Part shown: one piece after another, positions 35,834 through 49,434 of the stretch | Layout: each line of letters opens with the position of its first letter | How positions within the stretch are numbered: the stretch's first letter is position 1 | NCBI GenBank assembly: GCA_030760725.1 | Contig: JASWHV010000012.1 | Location: 82,596,968-82,660,967 of the forward strand | Reading direction: 5' to 3' | Length of the DNA stretch: 64,000 bases | Origin: Neostapfia colusana | Taxonomy: Eukaryota > Streptophyta > Magnoliopsida > Poales > Poaceae | Notes under the pieces: generated by a model | The model's database searches: none | What the model saw: only the letters and a program-made list of their open reading frames with translations | Told to the model about the DNA's origin: nothing | Program-made: the position numbers and the translations under genes

Positions 35834-38781
35834 CTTCACAACCCTAGCTTGAAACCCCGTGTTGACGGCCCATTTCAAGCTTCCCGATTGGCGGCCATGA
35901 CGGAGACGCGCGGGCGCACTTTGACAACCGGATTGCCGCCGTTTCCGAGCCACGTTGAGGCCTTGCCGAGCTAGCCTGTCCTCCACTGATGCTTTAGAGC
36001 GAATTCTCTGAGCCTTTGGTGGGCTAGGGTGCTCGGACCACGGCGCCAAAGCTTCACCGAGGTGTGCGCACGTCACCAACTGATTTCCGGTCACTGGCAG
36101 CCCGAGAGGCACCAATGAATTCCTCGTAGCTGGAAACCCCCAGGCGGCGAGTACCGAGCTTAAAAGTGGCCGGGAAGCCAACTCCGGCGAGCTCCGACGA
36201 GAGTCCGGCGAGGGGGCAGCGCGGGAGAAGAAAACGGCCCTAGGAGGAAGAAGGTCGGGCGAGCCCCGCGTGTCAGCGACGGAAGATTTAATCTGCAGAT
36301 TGGCTTCAGCTCCGGGATCCAGTGTGGCTGCGCGGGAAGGGGCTGTGGCCCCGTGTGGCTCAGCTCCAGCAGTTGACACGTGTGTGATGGACCCACGGTC
36401 AGAGTTTGAACATTTCCCGATTTAATTTGAATTCCAGATTCAGTTCAAACTTAGTAACCTCATAACTTTTGCTAGGAAGCTCCAAATTTAGTGATTCAAA
36501 TTGGGTTAGATTCAGGGTGAAAAGATCTATCCAAATATGCAACCCAATTTGCATGAAAACCAATAGAAAATTCTTTAAAGCTTCTCAGCAAAAGAATTTG
36601 TGAGGGAGTTTGGTTCATCTAAAAATCCCCAAATTTTGCCAGAATATTCTTTAGGATGATTGGGAACCCCTGTAAAAATTTCAGCTTATTTAGGGTTGAT
36701 TTAGTTAGGATAATTCTGAAATCAAATTTCTGTGTTCAAATGAATACAAAAATAATTTTAGAGAATTTCCAAAACTTGGAGATTCAGTTATGGGCAGTTC
36801 TTAGCTCCAAAAATCCTAGAAAAATTCATGCATGCTCCCTGAGTATGTTTGAAATTATAGTTCATTTGAATTTGCATGAAAGTGCAAATTTATTCAGAAT
36901 TAATTCCTTTTTTGCCTAAATACTTAGGGAATTGTTCTGAGTGATCTACTCAGTGAAAAATTCTAAACTTTGGTCCAGATGACTTTCTTGTGACAAGTAA
37001 CTCACAAGAAAATCTTCAGCTCCATTGGAGCCCTGGATCAGTATGTTCTGTTTAACCTCATTAGTTGATCCCCATCCAAGTGATGAACTCCACTGATCAC
37101 TTGATCATAGTACGTTAACCCAAACCCAAACCACTAGCACCAGTGTCATTTTAAATTCTTAAACAGGGTTTCAGTTTTAAACTTGTATTTAGAACTTGTT
37201 AGCAAAAATTTATAATTAAACATGTATGCATATTCATAACGTGTAGTGATTAAACGTGGAGAAGTGAAGAAGAAGTTAAGCTTGGATCAAGGAGCAACAA
37301 GGGCAGGGAGTGAGCTTCAAGTCATCAGAAACTAACTTCATACATCTCTGACTTCAGTCACCTGCAAAACCAAGGCAAGCTCCGGTTTGCATTTAATTTG
37401 TTTTATAAAGTTTTCCTTTGTTTATTACTATGGGTCAAAGTTTGTATGTGCATTAGGTCAAGGATGTTTAGTACTCCACTTGCATGACCAAAAATGAACC
37501 CTGGGATCAAGGGTAGAATGGTGTCATCGCTGTAGAATAAGGTCGTGCTAAATATGCTAGGACATCCGGTAGAAGACGAGTAGTTGGAATCTACTCGCGA
37601 GCTATAGTTTAGGATTTCATAAGTGTGGTTGGAAGGGAGAGGCAAACTAAAGTTTACATTTCTAAAGATGAGACCGGGCAGGAGGGTTAGGCAGCGACAA
37701 GACGAGGTCTTGGTCGAGTAGCTCTGCCTGTGTCGGTTAAGGACCAAAGCGTGTGTGGCCCTGGGAGCAAGTATTGAGTTGTGTACCAGATGTTTACTGC
37801 TATATGGGACCAGCAAACTGATGTACTAGGTGCACTGGATTGTAGAGGCATACCACATCGTCTTGTTAGACCTATGAGCCCAAGACGACGCGACCGGTTC
37901 TACAGTCTAGTGTCCTGCAAAAGGTTGCCACATACGACGTAATGAAGGACGCCAGATTTGGGTCTTCAGAGGCGGGCGTATGTGTCGAGTTATCCGGGTA
38001 GTGTTTGATTCGAATCACCGTCCCTTGCGGTTATGAGTACCGCTTGGTCACCGCGCTGTGACGAGGTAATCAAGTTGGGTGGAAACAGTTTGCAAAAGTT
38101 TATTGCTGTTATGATGATGGTAAATTGCATGAAAAACCTGTTTGAAGTAGAGATAGAGCAAACTAAATTTATTTTCCACCTTGAGACAAGTAATATTGGA
38201 ATGAAGCGTTTCTTGTTTGATTATAGAGTTCCAATGTTGCTGGGCGCAAGGTCACTACTATTATGGCTAAAATCTGAAAGTTAAGGATGAACTCGTAGGC
38301 GAGTCGTTTCGCAAATGACATGTTTAAGTCTTAGATTACTCCCATGTAGAGTTGCATGTCTTAGGAGAGACGGTTAAGTCTTGGTGAGCCTTTGTGCTCA
38401 CTCTTGCTATATGAGTGTTTTTGTAGGTTAATACGACGCTATAAAGAAGGTTGTCCGGTGAGACTCGGAAATGTTCGAGTCATGTTACACACGGAGGACC
38501 TAGCCGCTGCCATGTCTTCGTGTTGCTAGCGAGAGGAGTCCGCGGGCGGGACCTCTTCTCGAGTGCTTCTTAGTTATTCGACGTGAGCTGTTTATAGACT
38601 TCTGTTGTAGCTATTTTATATAAATTAATTACAAAGAACAATTGTAAGCTTTCACTTTTGATTTATGTAATACAGTGTTCCTTATATGTGTGCTGTTGGG
38701 TGTCGCATAACACGGCACCACCAAATGTGATTCCCGGGCGATGTGCCCCGTCCCCGTGGACCGGGACGGCGGGCCCTGTCA
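35834..38781 (+). repeat. C 5' LTR, second part
   Basis: It resumes with the second CTTCA copy (35834-35838) and matches 46181-48587 of the 3' LTR as far as that goes. It ends GGGCCCTGTCA at 38781, followed by a primer-like site. I see no coding sequence. Confidence 0.85.
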
Positions 38782-38784
38782 GCG

Positions 38785-38799
38785 TGGGATCAGAGCCGC
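38785..38799 (+). other. C primer-binding site
   Basis: TGGGATCAGAGCCGC lies three bases after the inferred LTR end. It fits the initiator-Met pattern TGGTATCAGAGC with one mismatch (G for T at the fourth base). Confidence 0.65.
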
Positions 38800-40522
38800 A
38801 TTGGTAATAGCGCACGGAATAAGGACCGTATTACGACAAAAACTTAGGATACGGTGAGGAAACGATGATAGGCCCACATCAGGACTATAGTAGTATAGTT
38901 ACTTAAGTGGCATAACTAACATACTTGTTATAATTCTAAACTTTGATTATGTAACGACGCACCTACGTCCAGATAAGAATGGTAAGGAATGCCACCAAAA
39001 GCGGTTCAATTTCGGTTAGCTCCTCTGACGAGGAAAGTGATTCAGGGATAGGTCTCACAGCTTGGTGTGAGACGTTAATAACAAACTCTTGGACTCTTCA
39101 TGTTCCTGAGTTCATATGAAATGCTGATCCCTAGTGTGTGTTAGGCAAGAAAATGGAGACTCCATCTGTGGTCAGTAACGCGATAGTGTGTTCTTCTGGA
39201 AATAGCCTAGGAGTACATACGCAGCGCTTGCCATGGGCGTGCCCTGCAGGGCAGTAGGTGGTATCCGTTGGGTTGATAACATTCCCAACCGTGACGACCC
39301 GTTCAAAAGATACTCGGGTTCCCCGTCATGTGGTGTAAAAACACAATCGCGTACCTTGAAACGTGGCTTAACTCCAGGACGGCCGTATGGCAATGATACG
39401 GGTGTTTGTATTTACTTTGAAATATGTAACTGACTGAAATGAAACAACCTTTGAGTGCACCACTATTGAGTGTTCTTCTACAGGTACTAACCACATACGT
39501 ATCCCGTGTAGTACACGTGTGCAAGAGACCGTCTTAGTTCCACTGATAATACGTATATGCCGGTATAATCCGATTTAGAATTTTCTTTTGGTGAGGCTAT
39601 GTAGTACCGACATGTTTCTTACGGTGCATCGACACCGTACTACACTTAATAACCTCTTCCCTATGAAGGAATGATTCATAAACTAACTTTCAATTAAAAA
39701 TGGAAGTTTGAAACAAATATTAGTTACTGAACTCTTATTTTGAGCTAAGATTCAAATGTGAGAATTACTAGTCTTCAAAGATTTCAAAAATAGAGTGCTC
39801 TATTTCTGGCAGGAATTCTTCCTGAATTTTAACAGAGCATAACTCTGAGTAGCTTGACCCAATTAAGGTGTATGATACAGTTCTGGAAAGATTTTCAAGT
39901 GCTCTACAACTTATTTGTAGACCTCCAGAGCAAAATCACAGGTTAAGTTGGTGAAAAAGTCCAGTTGAAGGCAAACTGTTCAGAACCAGGACAGTAGCAA
40001 AAAGCTCTCTAGACCTTTTTGTTTTTAAGCCATAACTTCCTGTACAAAATTTCTTAAAGAGCCTATGATACACCGTTGGAAAGTTTATGATATGTGCAAC
40101 ATTGTTGTAGTTCAGAGTTTGCTCAGATTATTATTGTATTTTCATATACAACTGTGATAAAGTAGCCACATACAAAGGAGATGCTGGCAAATTTTATCCA
40201 GCAATTCTGTCAACTTTAAGCAATCATAACTTTTGATCCAGAGATGATCTAGGGGCATATAAGTACTCGTTGGAAATATACTGAAGTTTACTAAAACTTT
40301 GGTATTAAACTCAAGTCAAGAATCTGTAGATAACTTGAGTAAATTTTGGAGTTTGTGTGAACTGGTCAGGGTAGTCCAGCTGATTAGTTTAGCGTACTTA
40401 AGATTTATTTAAACGTGAATGTGGTTATGCTTTCCTAAAGTTCATGACATGTTCATGTTTTACTTATCTTTACTTACTACTAGATAGAATTTTCATTGAC
40501 TCAAAATTTTGTTTCGTGCAGT
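38800..40522 (+). other. C untranslated leader
   Basis: About 1.7 kb between primer site and gag have no convincing frame. The last bases before the gag ATG (TTTTGTTTCGTGCAG, about 40507-40521) resemble a splice acceptor, as in A and B. Confidence 0.55.
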
Positions 40523-41640
40523 ATGGTACGCACATATTCTCAAATGGAGCTTAGAGATTCGAGTCGAGGTGGGAATGACTCGACTTCATCACAAGAGCCA
40601 TCGCCAACCAGATTGTCTGAAATTATGGCAAAGATGAATGAAACTCTTCAAACTCTAGTTCAGCAAGGAATAAATAGAGAAGCTCAACATCACATGCCAA
40701 CCCCGAGCACTTATCTGGATTTCTTGGCGACACAACCGCCGGTATTCTCAGAGGCGGCTGACCATTGTGAAGCAAATCACTAGTTACGTGTCATTGAGTC
40801 CAAGTTTGGGTTGATCCAATGTGATGAATTCTCGAATACCCTATTTGCCACTCAGCAGCTTCACGGCTTTGCTGGAGCATGGTGGGCAGAATACCTTGTT
40901 GTCCAACCAGCAGGGCATCGTGTCACATGGGCGGAGTTTCAGGCTGCATTTCATGCTCGTTTAATTCCTGCGGGCATAATGCAAACCAGTCTAGATGAAT
41001 TCTGGAGTCTGAAGCAAGGGGACATGAGTGTTATTGAGTATGCGAATAAATTCAATCGCTTAGCTCAATATGTCCCTGACTATGTGAAATCACCATCCTT
41101 GAAGGGTTATCATTTTTACCGAGGGCTGACCGCTAGGCTGCGATGTGAGTTGGCTCAAGTTAGCCAAGAGAATTTTGATGAGTTTATGAGCTGTGCTATC
41201 ACTCAGAAATATTATTCCAATCTCTACCTTAAAGAAAAGAGGGAGAGGGACTCATCACAGGATGAATGCAATCATCTACCTCAGAAGTATTGGTGGGTAA
41301 TCCATTCACCTTCCGGTCGAGAGCTTCCACAAAAAGTGCAGTCATTCTTGGAGTATGACAACTCGTATACTCCACAGAGGTCTTATTCACCTCCACCGCA
41401 GCAGCAACTTATTTCTCATGCACCTCAGTTCAACAAGGTGCACCAGAATGTTATTTCTCTCAAGAGGTTGAAGATGATCAAGGTGATTTCGCAGCTGAAC
41501 CAAGTGCTGTCCCACTTCATATTGACAATGAACTCAACATCAATGAAGCAACTGAACCGAGCAGTAACATTATGTCTGCGGGTCCAGTTCCAAAGAGTGA
41601 TCTTGGACAGCAAAGAAAAGTCATGTCCAAAGTGGGAATA
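40523..41640 (+). pseudogene. gag: C gag, broken
   Basis: The frame begins MVRTYSQMELRDSSRG at 40523. An in-frame TAG at 40781-40783, where related Gags have Trp, interrupts it. The Gag domain continues in the same frame (ESKFGLIQCDEF, WWAEYLVVQPAGHRVTWAEF, FYRGLTARLRCEL) to about 41425, where the frame shifts; downstream text joins the protease frame from 41572. I find no CCHC zinc knuckle between the Gag domain and the protease, unlike A, B and E, so it was lost or degraded. Confidence 0.85.
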
Positions 41641-44600
41641 GTTAATTATGTGTCAGTCGATGATCTGCCAAAGGGAGGATCTATTCTTGCCGGCAGGTTC
41701 ATCTTCAATGACAAGCCGGTTGTTATTTTATTCGACTCCGGTGCAACACATAACTTCATTAGCAGGGCGACGGTGATCTGGGATCAGATCTCCACAACTA
41801 TCACAAAAGGTTCTTACCTAATTCATTTGGCAGGTGGAGACATATCGACTAATGAAGTCGTTTCTAGAGCACCACTTTGTATGGGTGGAAAAATTTATCC
41901 TACCTCCCTCATTATTCTCGAAGACCAAGGAACCAATGCCATATTAGGAATATCATGGTTGACCTTCTATAAGGCTGTTTTGGACATCGAGAATAGGAGT
42001 GTTCATTTGGACTCTCTACTTCACGGGCGTCAAACATTGTATCTCGGCAAAGCGGTTTCCAAAGAACCGGAAGTGTGTAATGCCGAGGCTTGTAAGTTGG
42101 AAGATATTCCGGTAGTCCGTGAATATCCGGACGTGTTTCCCGAAGATCTTCTAGGCTTACCACCAGAGCGCGAGGTGGAATTCAAAATAGAGTTGATACC
42201 GGGAACCACGCCGATCTCTCGGAGACCATACAAAATGGCTCCGAATGAATTATCTGAACTGAAGGAGCAACTCAAGGATCTGATGGACAGGGGGTTTATT
42301 CATCCAAGCTCATCACCATGGGGTTGCTCGGCTTTATTTGTGAAGAAGAAGGATGAGACGCTGAGGCTATGCGTCGATTATCATCCTTTAAATGCTGTGA
42401 CAATAAAGAACAAGTATCCAATACCAAGAATTGATATTCTCTTCGATCAGCTAGTGGGTGCTAAAGTCTTCTCCAAGATGGACTTAAGGTCGGGATATCA
42501 TCAAATCAAGATTCGAGCGGAAGATATCCCGAAAACAGCATTCTCGATAAGATATGGACTCTATGAGTATCTTGTTATGTCATTTGGCTTGACCAACGCT
42601 CCGGCTCATTTTATGTATCTTATGAACTCGGTGTTCATACCCGAGCTGGATCGGTTCGTCGTGGTGTTCATCGACGACATCTTGGTCTATTCCAAATCAG
42701 AAGAAAACACGCTAAACATTTGCATATTGTGCTTCAACGCTTGAGAGATCACAAACTATATGTAAAGTTTAGTAAATGTGAATTCTGGATCAACCAAGTG
42801 CCGTTTCTTGGACATATTATTTCAGCGAAAGACATTGCTATTGATCCAAGCAAGATTAAACAAGTGCTGAAATGGAAGTCTCCAACATCAGTCCATGAAG
42901 TTCGTAGCTTCCTAGATTTGGCGGGATATTATCAGAGGTTCATCTCGGGCTTCTCAAAAATCTCCAAACCTATGACGGAGCTACTGAAAAAGGGCATCAA
43001 ATATCATTGGAGCAAGCCATGTGAGGAAGCTTTTCAAGCGTTGGTGAAACACCTCACAACAGCCCCGGTTTTAGCTCAATCGGATACAACCAAGCCTTTT
43101 GATGTTTATTGTGATGCATCCGGCATCGGGCTTGGTTGTGTACTCATTGCAAGAAGGATGCGTGGTCGCATATGGATCACGGCAATTACGGAGTCATGAA
43201 CAACATTATTCAACTCATGATCTCGAGCTTGCTGCCGTGGTATTAGCTTTGAAGATGTGGAGACATTACCTATTGGGAAATCTGGTTCATCTTTACACCG
43301 ATTACAAAAGTTTGAAATACATATTCACTTAGAAAGAGTTGAATATGTGACAACGGCGATGGTTGGAGCTGATCAAGCACTATGAGATTGAAATTCATTA
43401 TCATCCGGGTAAAGCAAACGTGGTTGCCGATGCACTCAGCCAGAAGTCTCATATTCATAAACTGACCATTATGCCGATAGAAGAGGAAGAACGAAGTCTC
43501 TACTTGGTTCTATATGGAGCTCTACATAATCTAGCTCTCATACCTACAATAAGAGAGGAGGTTATGGAAGCTCAAAAGAAAGACAAGGGCATGGCTCATA
43601 TCAAAAGGAGGTTGAAGAACGGGGAGATGAAATGTTTCCGGTTAGATGATGAAGATACCTTATGGTTCAAGGACCGGATATTCGTACCCCGTGATATGAG
43701 GCTGCGGAAGAAAATTTTGGATGAGGCACACTTATCCAAATTTTCTATTCATCCGGGCAGCAACAAGATGTACCAAGAATTGAAGACTAAATTTTGGTGG
43801 ACCCGGATGAAGAGAGAGGTTGCTAAATACGTATCAGAATGTGATACGTGTCGGCGAGTTAAAGCCGATCACATGAAGAAAGCGGGAACCTTACAACCGC
43901 TAAGTGTTCCGGCGTGGAAATAGGAGGATATTAGTATGTACTTCATTGTTGGATTACCTCTCACGGCTAATAAGCATTATTTGATTTGGGTAATTGTGGA
44001 TCGGTTAACCAAATCAGCACGCTTCATCCCGGTGCGTACCAAATACAACGCCAAAAAGTACGCGGAGTTATACATAGCATGAATCTTTTGCTTGCATGGA
44101 GTTCGCCGTACCATTGTCTCCGACAGAGGATCGCTGTTCGTATCCCGTTTCTAGGAACAGCTACATGCATCCTTGGGAACCAAATCGATATGAAGCTCCG
44201 CGTATCACCCTCAAACCGATGGGCAAACTGAGAGGGTGAATCAAATCCTTGAAGATATGCTAAGGGCGTGTGCCATCCACCACGGTAAGAGCTGGGATGA
44301 TCACTTACCGTTGGCGGAGTTCTCGTATAACAACGGTTATCAAACGAGCATAAATATGGCACCTTATGAAGCTCTCTACGGTCGGAAGTGCCGCACACCC
44401 TTGAACTGGTGTGAATCTGGTGAGAGGGTAAATTTACGGGATTGATCTCGTAAATGAAGTAGAAGAGCGGATAAGGCTTATTCAAGCAAATCTGAAAGAC
44501 GCTCAGTCCAGCCAAAAGAGCTATGCGGATAAGAGACGTCGTCCTCTGAACTTTCAAGTTGGAGACCACGTATACCTCCACGTATCTCCTATGAAGGGCA

Positions 44601-44960
44601 TTCACCTGTTCGGAGTGAAAGGAAAATCAGCTCCGCGTTTTATCGGCCCCTTCGTCATCATTGAAAGGTGTGGACCCGTGGCATATCGTTTGGAACTACC
44701 GGCAGCCTTAACCGGAGTTCATAACATCTTCCACATATCTCAGTTGCGGAAGTGTTTGAAAGTTCCAACGGAGATTCTCACGGGAGACATAGCAGATTTG
44801 AAGCCGGACCTCACGTATGTTGAGCATCCAACCCGGATCATTGATGAAAAGACTCGCGAGACCAGAAACCGGACGTTGCAATTTTTCAAGGTGCTATAGG
44901 AAAATCACACGTCCGACGAAGCTACATGGGAAAGCGAGAAGTATTTGCAACGCAATCATC
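41572..44960 (+). pseudogene. pol: C pol remnant: protease, RT, RNase H, integrase, chromodomain
   Basis: The order is protease (LFDSGATHNF, Asp at 41734-41736), RT (FIDDILVYS, 42673-42678), RNase H (YCDASGIGLGCVL, TDYKSLKYIFT), integrase zinc finger (CDTCRRVKAD), integrase core, and a chromodomain-like end (about 44820-44960, DEATWESEKYL). Breaks include frameshifts near 42705, 43145 and 44440, and in-frame stops at 43330, 43348, 43921, 44080, 44152 and 44897. The first integrase Asp is Tyr (SMYFIVGL, codon 43939-43941). The sequence is of the same broad Tekay lineage as A but a different family. No part can make a working polyprotein. Confidence 0.9.
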
Positions 44961-45040
44961 CGGAGTTATTAGAGGCTTGTGTTCCGTAGTCATCCTCCCC
45001 GCATTGTTCTTAATCATGAATCTCAGGACGAGATTCTTTT

Positions 45041-45054
45041 TAAGTGGGGAGGAA
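45041..45054 (+). other. C polypurine tract
   Basis: TAAGTGGGGAGGAA directly precedes the 3' LTR start TGTAAAAG at 45055. Confidence 0.8.
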
Positions 45055-48000
45055 TGTAAAAGTCCCAAAACTTATAAAGGGAAAACTTCAGTGATGAATA
45101 AAGTTCAGTCGAGAAATGGGACTTGTTAAAACTTTTGTAAAACATGTGAAGATGGTCCTGAGCAAGCCTAGGCCTTCAAGTTATTTTTTTTATTCAAAAC
45201 ATGTGAAAGGTGTCCATTTCCAAAATGATAGTTTCCAAACTGTTGGTTCAAAACCTCATTTGCAGGGGCCAACTCAAGGATCAGATGGCATATTTGAATT
45301 CATCAGGTCCAAATTATGAGGAAGACAAATTTTGAGTAAATTTGGAAGTGCTTTGATATGTATATCAAAGGGACTTGTAAATTTCATTGAAATTTGAATT
45401 CAAATTTGAAACTGAGGCATAACTTGTCAAATTGCCAAGTGGCTTTTGAATTTGAGTTCCTCATAGCTGAATTTGCACTATGCCAAAAATTGGAGATCTT
45501 TTGGAGGAGCGGAGCTATGGGACCCACATGTCATTGGGAGGGAACTTGCAACTGAAGCAAACCTACTCCTCTGTTCAGACCGAGCCCGAAGCAAACAACC
45601 GCGAGGCGCCACCGAGGGCTGCGGCCAACGCCACCTCCAGCTCCCGGATTCACGCTGGCGACCAGCTTACACGCCTCAGCGGGATCTTTTGCCCCCAACT
45701 GACCCCCACTCGGCCCCGTTCATCCCCTCGCACGACAACAGAACTGAGAACGCAGCCGCCTCGAGTCCTTGATCGGAAAACCGCCAGGCTCGTGCCACAG
45801 CGCCTCCCAAGCCAAAAATCGGCACCAGGGGGCTTCCCTCTACCTTCTCGGCACAAACCGGAGAGGTTTTCGGCTGCCCCGACCAAGAACGAAGCGTCAT
45901 GTGTTGATCCGAGAGCTAAACCCGAACGGGCTCACGTGGACAGCCTACACCAGACATTTTTACACCTGAGCAAGGACATCCCCGGATGCGCCGGTGAACC
46001 GTGCTGCTCACCTCCAAACCTCAAGCAAAGCCGTGAACCACCGAGCGAGAATTTGGGAAAACTTCGCCGGCGGCCACAAACCGATGATCCGGTATGAAAA
46101 CCCAAAATTCTCATTTGTTCTTCGTTCTTAGGTCATCAAATCATGCACAAATAAACTAGACTGGCTAGCGATCCGATCCCCTTCACAACCCTAGCTTGAA
46201 ACCCCGTGTTGACGGCCCATTTCAAGCTTCCCGATTGGCGGCCATGACGGAGACGCGCGGGCGCACGGTGACAACCGGATTGCCGCCGTTTCCGAGTCAC
46301 GTTGAGGCCATGCTGAGCTAGCCTGTCCTCCACTGATGCTTTAGAGCGAATCCTCCGAGCCTTTGGCGGGCTAGGGTGCTCGGACCACGGCGCCAAAGCT
46401 TCACCGAGGTGTGCGCACGTCACCGACCGATTTCCGGTCACCGGCAGCCCGAGAGCACCGCACCAATGAATTCCTCGTAGCTGGAAACCCCAAGGCGGCG
46501 AGTACCGAGATTAAAAGTGGCCGGGAAGCCGACTCCGGCGAGCTCCGACGAGAGTCCGGCGAGGGGGCAGCGCGGGAGAGGAAAACAGCCCGAGGAGGAA
46601 GAAGGTCGGGCGAGCCCCGCGTGTCAGCGATGGAAGATTTAATCTGCGGATCGGTTTCAGCTCCAGGATCCAGTGCGGCTGCACGGGAAGGGGGTGTGGC
46701 CCTGTGTGGCTCAGATCCAGCAGTTGACACGTGTGTGTTGGACCCACGGTCAGAGTTTGAACATTTCCTGATTTAATTTGAGTTCCAGATTCAGTTCAAA
46801 CTTAGTAACCTCATACCTTTTGCTAGGAAGCTCCAAATTTAGTGATTCAAATTGGATTGGATTCAGAGTGAAAAGCTCTATCCAAATATGCAACCCAATT
46901 TGCATGAAAACCGATAGAAAATTCTGGAAAATTCTTTAAAGTTTTTCAGCAAAAGAATTTATGAGGGAGTTTGGTTCATCCAAAAATCCCCAAACTTTGC
47001 CAGAATATTCTTTAGGATGATTGGGAACCCCTGTAAAAGTTTCAGCTCATTTAGAGTTGATTTAGTTAGGATAATTCTGAAATCAAATTTCTGTATTCAA
47101 ATGAATACAGAAATAATTTCAGAGAATTTCTAAAACTTGGAGATTCAGTTCTGGGCAGTTCTTAGCTACAAAAATCATAGGAAAATTCATACATGCTCCC
47201 TGAACTATGTTTGAAATTGTAGTTCACTTGAATTTGCATGAAAGTGCAAATTTATTCAGTATTAATTCCTTTTTGCCTAAATACTTAGGGAATTGTTCTG
47301 AGTGATCTACTCAGTGAAAAATTCTAAACTTTGGTCCAGATGACTTTCTTGTGACAAGGAACTCACAAGAAAATCTTCAGCTCCATTGGAACCCTGGATC
47401 AGTATATTTTGTTTAACCTCATTAGTTGATCCCCATCCAAGTGATGAACCCCACTGATCACTTGATCATAGTACGTTAACCTAAACCCAAACCACTAGCA
47501 CCAGTGTCATTTTAAATTCTTAAACATGGTTCCAGTTTTAAACTTGTCTTTAGAACTTGTTAGCAAAAAATTTATAATTAAACATGTATGAATATTCATA
47601 ACGTGTAGTGATTAAACGTGGAGAAGTGAAGGAGAAGTTAAGCTTGGATTAAGGAGCAAGAAGGGCAGGGAGTGAGCTTCAAGTCATCAGAAACTAACTT
47701 CATACATCTCTGACTTTAGTCACCTGCAAAACCAAGGCAAACTCCGGTTTGCATTTAAATTGTTTTATAAAGTTTTTCCTTTGTTCATTACTATGGGTCA
47801 AAGTGTATGTGCATTAGGTCAAGGATGTTTAGTACTCCACTTACATGACCAAAAATGAACCCTGGGATCAAGGGTAGAATGATGTCATCGCTGTAGAATA
47901 AGGTTGTGCTAAATAGGCTAGGACATCCGGTAGAAGACGAGTAGTTGGAATCTACTCGCGAGCTATAGTTTAGAATTTCATAAGTGTGGTTGGAAGGGAG

Positions 48001-48587
48001 AGGCAAACTAAAGTTTACATTTCTAAAGATGAGACCGGGCAGGAGGGTTAGGCAGCGACAAGACGAGGTCTTGGTGGAGCTGTGCCTGTGTCGGTTAAGG
48101 ACCGAAGCGTGTGCGGCTCTGGGAGCAAGTATTGAGTTGTGTACCGGATGCTTACTGCTATATGGGAACCAGCAAACCGATGTACCAGGTGCACTGGATT
48201 GTAGAGGCATACCACATCGTCTCGTTAGACCTATGAGACAGAGATGGCGCGACCGGTTCTACAGTCTAGTGTCCTGCGAAAGGTTGCCACATACAACGTA
48301 ATGAAGGAAGCCAGATTTGGGTTTTTAGAGGCGGGCGTATGTGTCGAGTTATCCGGGTAGTGTTTGATTCGAATCACTGTCCCTCGTGGTTATGAGTACC
48401 GCTTGCTCACTGCACTGTGACGTAGTAATCAAGTTGGGTGGAAACAGTTTGCAAAAGTTTAATAGCTGTTATAATGATGGTAAATTGTATGAAAACCTTG
48501 TTTGAAGTAGATATAGAGCAAAATAAATTTTTTTTCCACCTTGGGACAAGTAACATTGGAATAAAGCGTTTCTTGTTTGATTGTAGA
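45055..48587 (+). repeat. C 3' LTR, truncated
   Basis: It matches the 5' LTR pieces 21951-23121 and 35834-38227, with B absent at 46181-46185. It breaks at 48588, where the Tat-type LTR D1 starts. The last five bases, GTAGA (48583-48587), would be D1's target duplication. Confidence 0.9.
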
Positions 48588-49434
48588 TGTCAAAGTGTGT
48601 AGCCGACACTTCCCCCAGGCCTGCACTGGGCAGCCCGCGAAGGTTCTTTTTTGGAGGGGCTAGTCACTCGCGGAGAGCTTCAGTGTTAGGGACGATTGAG
48701 GGAGAAGCTTGACACAGGAAGTTCTACGTGGTTCAGGCCGCCGGAGCGTAAAACCCTACGTCAACGGTGAGCAGAGATGCTCGCTCTATTGCTTGCTTCT
48801 CAGAACCGGAGTCCTAAGCTTGAGGGCGTGAGATGGCTAGAGTGCGAGTCAACAGAGTTCAAACCCTCGCTAACGTTGCCTACCCGAGCCTTTTATAGTC
48901 CAAGGCTCGAGCGGCTTACAAGGTGGGCTCGGGACCCGACAGGTGGTCCCGGGGAGATTTCCTGTCATCTACTGTATCTACAGTTATGCCGGTAGTTGTC
49001 TCTAACGAAGGCTTCCGAGTCTTCGTTCTGCCGCCCTGCCCATGCCGCAAGCTAGTCGTAGTGGTTGATGATGGCAGGGGTGGCAGGGGATGTCTTGTCG
49101 CTGTGTTAATTGGCGGGCAGGCTCTGACACGGCGCGCCAGTTTGTGATGCGACTGGGTGCAACGGCACCTGACAGAGGCGTGCTCCGCGTCTCCGTGCCT
49201 TGGGAAGGCACGGGTCTTGAATACCTTGTACGAGCAAGGCATGGCGCGCCTTTACTCCTGCTGCCTACCGCGCGGGGGCAGGCAGCGTTGCTCTGCTGGC
49301 CACGTGGCGGACCCGGAGCTCTCCTTTGAGGAGAGGGAGGTCTGGCCCTGCGGGACACGTGGAGCCTTCGGAGCTCTACCCGCGGTGGGGGGAGGTCCGG
49401 CTGCTGCTGGCCACATGGCGGGTCCGGAGCTCTC
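48588..49434 (-). mobile_element. D1: Tat-type LTR, first part
   Basis: On the plus strand it starts TGTCAAAGTGTGTAGCC inside the C 3' LTR and is clearly related to the D2 LTR (58914 onwards), including CACTTCCCCC, a GC-rich block with CACGTGG repeats, and an inverted TATA-like GACTATAAAA (48891-48900, minus strand). By orientation this is the transcript-side end of a minus-strand LTR. It is interrupted at 49435 by element E and resumes at 57075. Confidence 0.75.

Larger units (their letters stand above)
21951..48587 (+). mobile_element. C: decayed long-LTR chromovirus, split by B and cut by D1
   Basis: The 5' LTR begins TGTAAAAGTCCC at 21951 inside the satellite, is interrupted at 23122-35833 by B, and ends at 38781. 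The internal region is 38782-45054. The 3' LTR starts with the same TGTAAAAGTCCC at 45055 and is cut at 48587 by D1. Without B the 5' LTR is about 4.1 kb. The 3' LTR shows the uninterrupted B target (GATCCCCTTCACAACC, about 46175-46190), and the 5' LTR shows the uninterrupted D1 target (about 38216-38230). The last roughly 554 bp of the 3' LTR are missing from the window. LTR divergence, with several indels, is clearly higher than in A, B or E, so C is the oldest of these copies. Confidence 0.9.
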
